A DNA stretch of 64,000 nucleotides from an uncultured Eubacteriales bacterium (GCA_934491515.1 CAKSTF010000005.1:25141-89140), one strand, 5' to 3'. Shown: positions 16,501-25,043, numbered from the stretch's first letter. Numbers and translations: made by a program. The notes: generated by a model from the letters alone, not told the origin.

Positions 16501-17700
16501 TCAGCCTTTTGCCTTTATAATCAGCATAAGTTTAACGCAGTCAAGTATATCCACCTTCCCGTCGCCGTTGATATCTGCGGCGGCAAGTTTAATATCTTCA
16601 GCCGTTATAAGACCTGCGTTGTATTTTGCGATAAGTTCGGCATCGGTTTTATCTGTTTTTCCGTCGCCGTTCACATCGCCCGTTACAAATTCTATATCGC
16701 GCGTTTCTTTATATCCGCATTCGGTGCAGTGGCGTTCTTCATTGCCCTTTCCGGTAAGCGTAGGCCAGTTTTCTACCGTCCACCCGGTTAAATCGTGCGG
16801 TGCGTTGTCGGCGGTGTGGTCACAATTTTTACATTTGTGGAAATGCTCGGTTTCATTATACTCCCAAACATCAGAAACATCGTGACCGGAAGCCGCTGTA
16901 TACACGGTTTTAACATATCCGCACTCGGTGCAGGTATAGGTGCTCTCGCCCGATTCGGTACAGGTAGGCACCTTTACAACATTTTCGGCGCCGTATGTAT
17001 GCGATTTTACCGAGTCGGATATCTTTTCGCCGCAAACCGTGCAGTTGTGCCAATGGTTGTCCGCATCGCTTAAAAACTCAGCCGCAGCGGTATGGGCGGT
17101 CTTATCACAGGAAAGTTTAAGAAGACCGGCAGCGCGCAGTTCGGCAAAAGACATTGACAAAATACCGTTGTTCGCGCCTATTGCTATGCTTTCCCACTGT
17201 TCTTTTGTTCCGGCATAGTCAACAGAGGTAATTGCGGTGCAGCCGTCAAACGCGCCTTCGCCTATCGTTTTAAGGGTGGCGGGCAATATCACGGACGTAA
17301 GCTTATCTTCGCCCCTGAAAGCATTTGCACCGATACCTTCAATTCCGTTTGCCACGTTAAGCGTGTGGTAATATACGGCGGAAGCCCCTTTTTTATCAAC
17401 AAGTTTCCATGGCGCATCGGAATAATCGCCGTCCGCAGTGTAATCCTTCATCAGGCGGTACTCCGGATGGTCGGGATTGTAAAAATCCGAATCGGCGGAG
17501 GCATAAACTTTAAGGGTATGCGTTTCGCCGTTTGAATCGGTCGTAAGCGACCACGACATGGTGTTTGTATCGTTACAATAACCTTTTTCGTTTCTTATGG
17601 TGGGCGGATCGGGTTCTACCACAACGGCCTGCGCCGTAACAAAGCAGACAAGCAGTAAAACGCTGAGTATAGCCGCCGTAATTCTTTTTGTTGCTTTCAT
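16501..17700 (-). CDS. Secreted leucine-rich-repeat protein with C-terminal dockerin
   Basis: 399 residues from the ATG at 17700, which has AGGAG upstream and opens a signal peptide (residues 1-25, hydrophobic LSVLLLVCF, cleavage near TAQA). Residues about 116-178 hold BspA-type leucine-rich repeats (GIGANAFRGEDKLTSVILP, TIGEGAFDGC). Residues about 206-330 contain several Cys-x-x-Cys pairs (CTVCGEK, TCTECGYVK, CKNCDH, CTECGYKE). Residues 340-397 form a type I dockerin with two calcium-binding loops (GDVNGDGKTDKTDAE and ADINGDGKVDILDC). Dockerins dock onto cohesins, and a cohesin protein is encoded just upstream. No catalytic domain is seen, so a surface adhesin or scaffold role is likely. Confidence 0.87.
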   Translation of the reverse strand: MKATKRITAAILSVLLLVCFVTAQAVVVEPDPPTIRNEKGYCNDTNTMSWSLTTDSNGETHTLKVYASADSDFYNPDHPEYRLMKDYTADGDYSDAPWKLVDKKGASAVYYHTLNVANGIEGIGANAFRGEDKLTSVILPATLKTIGEGAFDGCTAITSVDYAGTKEQWESIAIGANNGILSMSFAELRAAGLLKLSCDKTAHTAAAEFLSDADNHWHNCTVCGEKISDSVKSHTYGAENVVKVPTCTESGESTYTCTECGYVKTVYTAASGHDVSDVWEYNETEHFHKCKNCDHTADNAPHDLTGWTVENWPTLTGKGNEERHCTECGYKETRDIEFVTGDVNGDGKTDKTDAELIAKYNAGLITAEDIKLAAADINGDGKVDILDCVKLMLIIKAKG

Positions 17701-17738
17701 CAAAGCACACTCCTGACAAAATAAAGTGCAAGATATTT

Positions 17739-17777
17739 CTGCGGAAACGGCGTTCCCCTTAAAACCGGAAAACGCCG
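17739..17777 (-). terminator. Hairpin between short peptide gene and dockerin gene
   Basis: On the minus strand GGCGTTTTCC pairs with GGGGAACGCC over a short loop, followed by TTTCC. It may weaken read-through into the dockerin gene. Confidence 0.45.
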
Positions 17778-17786
17778 CAAAGCAAA

Positions 17787-17897
17787 TCAATCAAGGTCTT
17801 CGTCACCGAGGTCTATCTTACCGCCGCCCGTAGGAGAAGTAACTATTATATCCTCTTTAATTTCAATCAGTTCAAATTTTGCTTCTTCGAATTTCAT
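17787..17897 (-). CDS. 36-residue acidic peptide with C-terminal TSPTGGG region
   Basis: A short gene with a strong ribosome site (AAAGGAGG, 8 nt before ATG), starting 19 nt after the cohesin protein stop. It begins MKFEEAKFELIEIKEDIIV, continues TSPTGGGKIDL and ends in GDEDLD. It has no signal peptide and no cysteine. A second gene at 63342-63476 has the same plan: MKF start, alternating hydrophobic/acidic stretch ending in D-I-V, a T-P-x-GGG or TPGGG motif and an acidic tail, and it also directly follows a surface-type protein gene. I do not recognise a named family. It could be a modified-peptide precursor, a secretion-linked peptide or a small regulator. Confidence 0.75.
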   Translation of the reverse strand: MKFEEAKFELIEIKEDIIVTSPTGGGKIDLGDEDLD

Positions 17898-17916
17898 TTT
17901 ATAATCCTCCTTTAAG

Positions 17917-19380
17917 TCAGTTGCCGGCGGCAGCATAGGCCTTTGCCGAGTCGCCGTATTTAAGCATTAAGTTCAAAAGTTCTACCGTTTTTTCATCGGT
18001 ATTCGCATTTGAAAGTTTTGAATATGCAAACGATTCTATGCTGTAGGTAAGCACGCCGCTTATCTGCGTGTCGCCGTCATAAACCGCGACATAAAGCGGA
18101 GTTCCCATCCACGCAGGACCGTATTCGCTGAAAAGTACCGTGTATTTGTCTTCGTCCGCTTCGTAAGTGAAGTCGGGAGTGGCACCGTATATCGCCTCGT
18201 CATAAAGATTCTGACACGCTTCGTCCGTGAAATATTTAACCTTAAGGTTTTCGGTATCGGCAGTGTTTGTAAAGCGGAAACGCAATGTCATACCGGAATC
18301 AAGTATAAGTCCCACGTTTCTGAACCTTGAAGTTGCGCCGTCAAGCGTTCCTACATTCTGTACGGTTGAATAAGGCGGAACCGAGGAAGACGCATAATTC
18401 TGAACGCAGTCTTTAACGCCCTCAACCTCGTTGCAAAGCGCATCGGTATGGTAATTCATATATTTCTGGGCAGCAGCGCCGTAGTTAAGCATATCCGCAA
18501 ACAGGCGCTTTGTGGTATCGTCGGGGTTACGGTTAAGTTTTGTAGTGCAGAACTTGACAAGACTTGTTGTGTAATTCTTGCCAAAGTCCTCGCTGCTGTA
18601 CGTTTTTCCGTTGTAATCGGCATAAAGAACGGTGGTGATATCCATATTCATCTGCTGGGGATTTATCTCGTTAAAGCGGAATGAATATCTCTGTACGCCG
18701 TCATCGTCTGTTTTAACGGTATAATCGCGTACCGTATAAGGTACGTCGTCTATCGTAAATACGGCATAAGGGTCTTTGTAGCCGCCGCTTGTAAATATAT
18801 CAGCGTTTGCGCGGTATTCAAGAACGATTCTTCCGCTTAATATAAAGGTCTGTTTTGAGAACTTAAGCTGCGTTTCCGGTGTGGCGGAAGCAACGGTTAT
18901 TTTACCGTTTGTCGCGGTAACATCGGTTATGGGCTGCGGATTGCTTTGTAAATCGGCTGCGGTAAGGTCGCCTATTGTAAGGTCGGACTGCTTACCGGCG
19001 GCGTCCGCGTTCGCCGTAAACGTAACGGTCGCCGTTTTGCCTGCAGGAATTTCTTCCGCGCCGAAAAACTGTACCCATATCTTGTTTTCGGAATAGTTAA
19101 GGTTGGATACAAGAATAAATTCTTCCGACAAGGCGGAAGTTACGCTTTTCGGAGTTAAAACCGCATTATCATAAGCCAGCGAAAAGGATACGCCGCCTAC
19201 GCCCGTTCCCGTAAGGTTTATATCAACGGAAACTTCTTCGCCGGGGTTTGCCGAACCCTCGGTAACGGAAATTCCCGTACCCGAAGCCGCGTAAACACCG
19301 GCATAGACCGCCACAGCAAATATTGTAAGAACAAGTGCAACGGCAAGGACTATACTGCAAGCCTTTTTAAAAAAGCTCAT
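17917..19380 (-). CDS. Secreted cohesin-domain protein with duplicated C-terminal modules
   Basis: 487 residues from the ATG at 19380, chosen because it opens a signal peptide (MSFFKKACSIVLAVALVL, cleavage near residue 31). Residues about 35-165 form a cohesin: ISVTEGSANPGEEVSVDI, GGVSFSLAYDNAVLTP and the FTANADAAGKQSDLTIGDL segment. The rest looks like two related copies of a module, each ending in a helix with an L-xx-ML-x-YG-xx-A-x-x-Y pattern (FADMLNYGAAAQKYMNY and LNLMLKYGDSAKAYAA). It is the first gene of a set with a short peptide and a dockerin protein. No sortase signal is seen, so anchoring is unclear. No strong RBS is present. Confidence 0.82.
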   Translation of the reverse strand: MSFFKKACSIVLAVALVLTIFAVAVYAGVYAASGTGISVTEGSANPGEEVSVDINLTGTGVGGVSFSLAYDNAVLTPKSVTSALSEEFILVSNLNYSENKIWVQFFGAEEIPAGKTATVTFTANADAAGKQSDLTIGDLTAADLQSNPQPITDVTATNGKITVASATPETQLKFSKQTFILSGRIVLEYRANADIFTSGGYKDPYAVFTIDDVPYTVRDYTVKTDDDGVQRYSFRFNEINPQQMNMDITTVLYADYNGKTYSSEDFGKNYTTSLVKFCTTKLNRNPDDTTKRLFADMLNYGAAAQKYMNYHTDALCNEVEGVKDCVQNYASSSVPPYSTVQNVGTLDGATSRFRNVGLILDSGMTLRFRFTNTADTENLKVKYFTDEACQNLYDEAIYGATPDFTYEADEDKYTVLFSEYGPAWMGTPLYVAVYDGDTQISGVLTYSIESFAYSKLSNANTDEKTVELLNLMLKYGDSAKAYAAAGN

Positions 19381-19446
19381 CTGAAAACCCCATTTCATAA
19401 ACGTTCTGTGCAAAATGCAGGCAATATGCCCGATTATTCGTGTACT

Positions 19447-19475
19447 ATATTATCACAAAACGTTTTTTATTGCAA
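19447..19475 (-). promoter_or_regulatory. Promoter of the cohesin gene
   Basis: On the minus strand TTGCAA (19475-19470), 17-bp spacer, TAATAT (19452-19447), with a TG just before the -10 box. The region 19476-19633 between the divergent promoters is AT-rich with no gene visible. Confidence 0.6.
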
Positions 19476-19633
19476 CAGTTTTTGACCGAAAAATAAAATT
19501 TTCCTTGCCTGGAATTTTAAGTGTTTTCTTGTTGAGTTTCTGAAAAAACGATTCGTTTTCGGTCTATTCTGCACAAAAAAACCGCAAATTTGAAAACCGC
19601 GTTTTTGTATTTGTACAAAATTTCAAAAAAATA

Positions 19634-19662
19634 TTGACAAGCGCGCGGCTTGTGCCTATAAT
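19634..19662 (+). promoter_or_regulatory. Consensus promoter of the lysine-riboswitch operon
   Basis: Perfect TTGACA (19634-19639), 17-bp spacer and TATAAT (19657-19662). The start would be near 19669, just before the riboswitch. Confidence 0.92.
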
Positions 19663-19677
19663 GAAGGCAAATTCAAT

Positions 19678-19916
19678 AACATCTGATAGAGGCGCGGATG
19701 AGATCAGTACCACGCGGCATACGTCGGCAGACGGTTGCGTGCGAAAGGTGATTCCGCCGAAGTTATACACACGGCTGCCGCCGTTGTATTGCTGGGACCG
19801 TATTTAACAGATACGGCACTGTCACTGTTTTTCGGTGGAGCGCTATCATCGGCATATTTTTGCTATTTTGGTTTAAAAAGCCCGTGATACCGTTTTTTCG
19901 AGTATCACGGGTTTTT
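19678..19916 (+). promoter_or_regulatory. Lysine riboswitch (L box) with transcription terminator
   Basis: The aptamer (about 19678-19832) carries the conserved L-box blocks in order: GATAGAGGCGCGGATGAG, AGATCAGTA, GCGAAAGGTGATTCCGCCGAAG split across the P3-P4 region, TTGCTGGGACCGT, and the closing GGCACTGTCAC. The expression platform ends in a terminator: CCCGTGATAC (19881-19890) pairs with GTATCACGGG (19902-19911), followed by TTTTT. With lysine bound, transcription should stop here; when lysine is scarce the downstream importer is made. It supports lysine as the substrate of the ABC transporter that follows. A covariance search with the Rfam lysine model would confirm the exact ends. Confidence 0.93.
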
Positions 19917-19946
19917 GAATTATCTGATTTAAAGGAGTTGTTTTAA

Positions 19947-20828
19947 ATGAACAGAACAAGAAGAATTTTATCGGCAATCACGGCAGTTGTGCTTTCCGCC
20001 GCAATATTTGCAGGCTGCGGAAGCAAAGAATCGGCTGTTGACATTAAAAACGCCAAAAACTTAGACGACCTTGCAGGCGCCAAGATTGCCGCACAGGCAG
20101 GCACTTTCCATGCGGACGCTTTAACGCAGATAAAGGACGTTAAGTCTTCCACATATCCCGAATTTGCGGATCTTCTCACAGCGCTTAAAAGCGGTGCGAT
20201 AGACGGATACATTTCCGAAGAGCCCACTGCTCTTGCCGAATGCAAGGCGGACAGCACGCTTACATATATACCCCTTAAAAACAATGACACAGGCTTTAAG
20301 GCTACCGCAGCTGACGTAAGCGTTGCCATCGGTCTTAAGAAGGGTTCTAATCTTAAAGAAAAAATCAACACCGTTCTTGCGGAAATAACCGAAGAACAGA
20401 AAAGCAAACTTATGGAGCAGATAGTTACCCTTTCCGCGGGCGGAACGATTGACGAGTTTGCGGTAAGCTGCGAAGCGCCGAAAACCACCACCGGCACGCT
20501 TAAAGTAGGTATGGAATGTGCATACCGTCCCTACAACTGGACCGACACCGAAAACAAGAGTATCGGCAGCGTTCCGATAAGCGGCGAAGGCAAAGACGGT
20601 CTTTATGCAAACGGCTACGACGTTCAGATAGCACAGTACGTTGCAAATAAATTAGGTCTTAAACTCGAAATATACGCAACCGACTGGGAATCCCTTATAC
20701 CGGCTGTACAGTCGGGAACGCTTAACGCGGTAATCGCCGGCATGAGCCCCACCGCAGAGCGCGCAAAAGAGGTTGACTTCACAGAGCCCTACTACGAATC
20801 CAACCTTGTTGTAATAATCAGGAAATAA
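19947..20828 (+). CDS. Lysine-type ABC transporter binding lipoprotein, circularly permuted
   Basis: 293 residues with a lipoprotein signal (lipobox AGC, C24) and RBS AAAGGAG. The polar amino-acid binding domain is out of order. Residues 38-163 match what is normally the second half (NLDDLAGAKIAAQAGTFH, SGAIDGYISEEPTALAE, VAIGLKKGSNLKEKIN). Residues 184-293 match what is normally the first half (TLKVGMECAYRPYNW, NGYDVQIAQYVANKLG, AGMSPTAERAKEVDFTEPYY) and the protein ends in VVIIRK, where a normal one would run on into the second half. A linker at about 164-183 joins the old C-terminus to the old N-terminus. The ligand-contact segments are all present, so it should still bind. The riboswitch points to lysine. 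Confidence 0.9.
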   Translation: MNRTRRILSAITAVVLSAAIFAGCGSKESAVDIKNAKNLDDLAGAKIAAQAGTFHADALTQIKDVKSSTYPEFADLLTALKSGAIDGYISEEPTALAECKADSTLTYIPLKNNDTGFKATAADVSVAIGLKKGSNLKEKINTVLAEITEEQKSKLMEQIVTLSAGGTIDEFAVSCEAPKTTTGTLKVGMECAYRPYNWTDTENKSIGSVPISGEGKDGLYANGYDVQIAQYVANKLGLKLEIYATDWESLIPAVQSGTLNAVIAGMSPTAERAKEVDFTEPYYESNLVVIIRK

Positions 20829-20849
20829 TCTTTTAACGGCGGGTTTTAT

Positions 20850-21614
20850 ATGAGTTTTTTAAACGATGTTTTAAATATTTTCGTAAAATACTGGCCGATG
20901 CTTTTAAGGGGCGTGGGCAACACGATGCTTATCGCCCTTACGGGCACGGTAGCAGGTCTTGCAATCGGTCTGCTTACGGGAATAATACGCACGGCTCCCC
21001 TTTCAAAGCATTCGGTAATGCGGGAGCTGCACAAAATACTTAACGGTATTATATCGGTTTACGTTGAAATCTTCCGCGGAACGCCGATGATGGTGCAGTC
21101 GATGGTTATATACTGGGGATACGCCTTTGCAACAGGCGGCAGAACGCTGCCGCTTATACCGTCCGGTGTACTTATTGTTTCGATAAACACCGGCGCATAC
21201 ATGGCGGAAATAGTACGCGGCGGTATAATTTCCATAGACAAAGGTCAGTTTGAGGGCGCCATATCAATAGGTATGTCCCATTCGCAGACCATGTTCAAGG
21301 TAATAATACCGCAGGTAATACGCAACATTCTGCCCTCTGTAAGCAACGAGTTTGTAATCAACATAAAAGATACTTCGGTGCTTAACGTTATAGGCGTTAC
21401 GGAACTTTACTATTTTGCAGGCATAATAAAGCGCCAGAATTTCCAGACCTTCCAGACCTACCTTGTGGTTTGCGTGCTTTACTTTGTGCTTACCTTCACG
21501 GTAACACGGCTTTTAAGACTTATCGAAAAGAAACTGGACGGCAAAGACAGTTATGTTATTTTCGGTTCCCAGACCGATCCGAGCGCCGAAATACATATTG
21601 AAAAGGAGGTTTGA
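20850..21614 (+). CDS. Amino-acid ABC transporter permease (lysine-type)
   Basis: A 254-residue HisM/GlnP-family permease with hydrophobic segments spread through its length, the GTPMMVQSMVIYWGYAF segment and the EAA loop (EGAISIGMSHSQTMFKVIIPQ as cytoplasmic contact to the ATPase). It sits 21 nt after the binding-protein gene, so it belongs to the riboswitch operon. Residues 1-20 precede the first membrane helix. It differs from most family members only in a C-terminal tail of about 25 polar residues. Substrate is inferred from the riboswitch. Confidence 0.93.
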   Translation: MSFLNDVLNIFVKYWPMLLRGVGNTMLIALTGTVAGLAIGLLTGIIRTAPLSKHSVMRELHKILNGIISVYVEIFRGTPMMVQSMVIYWGYAFATGGRTLPLIPSGVLIVSINTGAYMAEIVRGGIISIDKGQFEGAISIGMSHSQTMFKVIIPQVIRNILPSVSNEFVINIKDTSVLNVIGVTELYYFAGIIKRQNFQTFQTYLVVCVLYFVLTFTVTRLLRLIEKKLDGKDSYVIFGSQTDPSAEIHIEKEV

Positions 21615-21616
21615 CC

Positions 21617-22357
21617 GTGGACGGCAATGTTATAGAACTTATACATCTTCAAAAGCAGTTCGGTGAAAACTCCGTTCTGCGCGACATAAACCTTTCGGTT
21701 AAAAAAGGTGAAGTTTTAAGCATTATAGGACCTTCGGGTTCGGGAAAAAGCACAATGCTTCGCTGCATAAACCTGCTTGAAACGCACACCGGCGGCCAGG
21801 TGCTTTACCACGGCAACGATATCACTGCCGACGGCTTTGACCTTTCGGCTTACCGCGCAAAGGCGGTAATGGTTTTCCAAAGTTTTAACCTTTTCAATAA
21901 TATGACGGCGCTTGAAAACTGCATAACGGGACAGATATGCGTTTTAAAGCGCACACGACGTCAGGCGGAAGAAATTGCAATGAAATACCTTAAAAAGGTT
22001 GGAATGGAGCCTTACATAAACGCAAAGCCGGCGCAGCTTTCAGGCGGACAAAAACAGCGCGTTGCCATTGCGCGTGCCCTTGCCATGGAACCTGAGATAC
22101 TGCTGTTTGACGAACCCACAAGCGCCCTTGACCCGCAAATGGTGGGCGAAGTGCTTTCGGTTATGACCGACCTTGCAAAGGAAGGTATGACCATGATCGT
22201 TGTGACCCACGAAATGGCGTTTGCGCGCGATGTTTCCACAAACGTTGTGTTTATGTCGGACGGGGTTATCTGCGAATCGGGAAAACCGCAGGATATCTTT
22301 ATGAATCCGCAAAACCCGAAAACGCGCGAATTTTTATCCCGTTTTCTTACAAACTGA
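21617..22357 (+). CDS. Amino-acid ABC transporter ATP-binding protein (lysine-type)
   Basis: A 246-residue ABC ATPase: Walker A GPSGSGKST, Q-loop VMVFQSFNLF, signature LSGGQKQRVAIARAL, Walker B EILLFDEPTSALDP and the H-loop VTHEM. I place the start at the GTG at 21617 because AAAAGGAGGT ends 6 nt upstream; a TTG at 21611 is too close to that site. The permease stop lies just before, so the genes are coupled. It energises import of the ligand captured by the permuted binding protein. Confidence 0.95.
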   Translation: MDGNVIELIHLQKQFGENSVLRDINLSVKKGEVLSIIGPSGSGKSTMLRCINLLETHTGGQVLYHGNDITADGFDLSAYRAKAVMVFQSFNLFNNMTALENCITGQICVLKRTRRQAEEIAMKYLKKVGMEPYINAKPAQLSGGQKQRVAIARALAMEPEILLFDEPTSALDPQMVGEVLSVMTDLAKEGMTMIVVTHEMAFARDVSTNVVFMSDGVICESGKPQDIFMNPQNPKTREFLSRFLTN

Positions 22358-22370
22358 ATTATTTTGTATT

Positions 22371-22410
22371 GCCCCCGACCGCGCGTTTGTTCGGTTCGGG
22401 GGATTTTTTT
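22371..22410 (+). terminator. Terminator of the lysine importer operon
   Basis: CCCCCGA and CCG (22372-22381) pair with CGG and TCGGGGG (22392-22402, one bulged T), followed by T7 at 22404-22410. Confidence 0.88.
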
Positions 22411-22478
22411 ATGGACTGAAACCCTTTTATATGGTAATATTGTATTATAAATATAAGGTGCAATAAAAGAGGTGTTCT

Positions 22479-23367
22479 ATGAAAAACGGGAGATTACGTT
22501 CGCTTAAACTTAAAAACTTTTTTTTTAACAATTGCCGGAATAATAAACGCCGTAGGCGTTACCATGTTTTTAGCGCCGGTAAATCTTTACGACAGCGGAA
22601 TATCCGGAACTTCAATACTGCTTTCGCAGTTAACGCCCGAAACGCTCTCACTGTCGTTTTTTCTTATAGTGCTTAACATTCCGCTGTTTTTATACGGCTG
22701 CAAGCGTCAGGGCGCGGCATTTACTGTTTACGCGGTATTTACCGTAACGGTCTATTCACTTGCAGCGTTTTTAATAACCGATGTTTTATCGGTAGACGTA
22801 AGCATTGCCTCTCCCCTTGCGGGTGAAGATCTGCTTTTGTGCGCAATTTTCGGCGGGCTTATATCGGGTATAGGCAGCGGTCTTGCGATACGCTTCGGCG
22901 GCGCGATGGACGGCATTGAGGTTATGGCGGTGATATTTGCAAAGCCTCTCGGAGTATCTGTCGGAACTTTTGTTATGGCGTACAACCTTATATTGTACGT
23001 TATATGCGGCGCTGTGCTTAAAAGCTGGATATTGCCGCTTTATTCCATAGTGGCATACGCCGCGGCGGTAAAAACTGTCGATTTTCTCGTAGAGGGCATA
23101 GACCGTTCAAAAGCCGCTATGATAGTTACTGCAAAAGAAAGTGATGTATGTGCGGCGCTTTCGGAGGAATTCGGCTGCGGTCTTACGGTTATGAATGCAA
23201 AGGGATACTACTCGCAAAGCGATAAAAGCGTTGTATATGTTGTTTTAAACCGTTTCCAGATACCCGCTATGCGCAACGTAGTACATGACGCAGACCCCTC
23301 GGCTTACATTTCCATATCCGAAATAGCGGATGTTATGAGAGGAAACGAACCTGCTGCGCGACAATGA
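22479..23367 (+). pseudogene. YitT-family membrane protein with a one-base frameshift in a T9 tract
   Basis: The start ATG at 22479 follows AGAGGTG and begins MKNGRLRSLKLKNFF. At 22518-22526 there are nine T; with eight the frame runs on into FLTIAGIINAVGVTMFLAPVNLYDSG, the normal first membrane helix of YitT/DUF2179 proteins, and then to the end at 23367 with PLAGEDLLLCAIFGGLISGIGSGLAIRFGGAMDG. Translation from the internal ATG at 22564 would lose that helix. The rest is intact (five or six helices, C-terminal DUF2179 domain). It may be a sequencing error, a phase-variable tract or a slippage-expressed gene. The family's role in transport is not established. Confidence 0.8.
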
Positions 23368-23389
23368 CATTTTTCGGCAATTATAGTGT

Positions 23390-23418
23390 TTGACTTTAAG
23401 CACCTCTGATGATATAAT
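23390..23418 (+). promoter_or_regulatory. Promoter of the GtrII-like gene
   Basis: TTGACT (23390-23395), 17-bp spacer, TATAAT (23413-23418), 43 nt before the ATG. Confidence 0.85.
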
Positions 23419-23461
23419 GACCTACGAAAAAAACACGACTTTATGTGAAAGGACTATAAAC

Positions 23462-25024
23462 ATGACATTTATTAAAACCGCCGATTTAAGGAAAACCCTT
23501 AAAGACGCATACGGCAAATACAAAGGTGACTTTTTATTCGGGCTGGCTGTTTGCTTTATCGCGCATTTTGTACTGCTTGCCAATTACCTTTTTAATCACG
23601 ATTCGGTTGCAACTTTCTTTTCAAACTCATCATGGCTCATAACCCAAGGCAAGTGGTTTTCCTCCCCGATATCGCTTTTAAAAGGTTCTCTCGGCGTGCA
23701 TTATTCACAGGCGCTTATAGGGCTTGTTTTCACCGCCCTTTCCGCCGTTCTTTTATGCAATGCCATGGAGTGTGAAAATCCGCTTGCGCGGAAAATAATT
23801 ATCGCAATGTACGCCCTTTTCCCCACAGTGGGCGTTTGTATGATGTACAACGGGCTTGATTACTTCGCTTTTACCGCCTTTTTAAGCATAGCAGCAGCGC
23901 TTATCGGCAAAAAACGCGGCGTTTGGAATTTTATTTTTGCGGTTATTCTTCTTACGTTTTCCATAGGCGCATACCAGGGGTATATTGGCTTTGCGGCGGC
24001 TGTTTTTGTTTTCTACTGCCTTAAAAAACTGCTTGACGAAAACTCGAAAATCCGCGATGTATTCGCAGACGGAATATATTATATCGCGATACTGCTTGTA
24101 TCGGTTATATGCTACTATGTGATTCTTCAGGTAGTTCTTAAACTTTTTTCGATTCAGTTAAGCGACTATAAGGGAATAAGCAATATGTCCGGCATATTAA
24201 ACCCCAAGGTGCTTTTCCCCGCTATCGTTACGGCATATAAAAACACAATCGGTTTCTTTACACAGAATCTGATAGGTCCTTCTTCGGCCGTAACCCTTTA
24301 CCTTAAACGCGCTGCGTTTGTGCTTATGGTGGCATCGGTGATTCATGCCCTTGCCGTAATCATTAAAAGAAAAACTTTCGGCAAAGCGGCGCTTTTTGCG
24401 GCACTCTCAATTTTTGTACTTCCCGTTGCCGCAAACTTTATAGGCGTTCTTTCAAACAACACCAGTTTTTATTATGTTACGGCGTATCCGATAGTGTTTT
24501 TAATGCTTGCCGCGGTTTCGTATCTGTTTAGCATTAAAATAACCAAAAAGCACGCTGCGGACCTCTTTGCGCGCGGCTGCGTTGCGCTTATAAGCACCGC
24601 GATAATATTCAATATGTTCACAACCGCCAACGTGCAGTACGAAAAATCAGAACGCACCAAAGCGGAAATGGATTCAAAAATAACGGAACTTATCACCATT
24701 ATTCACACTGCCGACGGTTACACCCCGTCAACGCCGATAGTATTTTCGGGCAAAACGCCTTATAACTTCTTAAAATCGGGATACGTTACGGGCAGTTATG
24801 CTTATATGCTTGGCTATTCAAGGGCGGAGGATATGATTTATTCCGATGATATTTTGGGTTCTTATATAACCAACGTTTTAAATTACGACATTGTGATGCA
24901 GCGCTATGCTGAAGTGGGCGTAACATACGAAAGCATACTGAAAGAAATGCCGGTTTATCCGGCGCAGGGGTCTTTAAAGATGGTAAACGGCGTGCTGCTT
25001 GTAAAACTGGGCGAAGTCGAATAA
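23462..25024 (+). CDS. GtrII-like polytopic membrane glycosyltransferase
   Basis: 520 residues from the ATG at 23462, which has AAAGGA at good spacing and lies downstream of a clear promoter. It has about ten hydrophobic segments, with the N-terminal loop FNHDSVATFFSNSSWLITQGKW resembling the GtrII family, where an acidic residue after the first helix is catalytic. Proteins of this type move glucosyl units from a polyprenyl carrier onto surface polysaccharide. Its position next to a dideoxy-amino-sugar operon fits a cell-surface decoration role. The family match is moderate; a generic membrane protein remains possible. Confidence 0.65.
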   Translation: MTFIKTADLRKTLKDAYGKYKGDFLFGLAVCFIAHFVLLANYLFNHDSVATFFSNSSWLITQGKWFSSPISLLKGSLGVHYSQALIGLVFTALSAVLLCNAMECENPLARKIIIAMYALFPTVGVCMMYNGLDYFAFTAFLSIAAALIGKKRGVWNFIFAVILLTFSIGAYQGYIGFAAAVFVFYCLKKLLDENSKIRDVFADGIYYIAILLVSVICYYVILQVVLKLFSIQLSDYKGISNMSGILNPKVLFPAIVTAYKNTIGFFTQNLIGPSSAVTLYLKRAAFVLMVASVIHALAVIIKRKTFGKAALFAALSIFVLPVAANFIGVLSNNTSFYYVTAYPIVFLMLAAVSYLFSIKITKKHAADLFARGCVALISTAIIFNMFTTANVQYEKSERTKAEMDSKITELITIIHTADGYTPSTPIVFSGKTPYNFLKSGYVTGSYAYMLGYSRAEDMIYSDDILGSYITNVLNYDIVMQRYAEVGVTYESILKEMPVYPAQGSLKMVNGVLLVKLGEVE

Positions 25025-25043
25025 AAGGCAAAAAAGATAAAAG

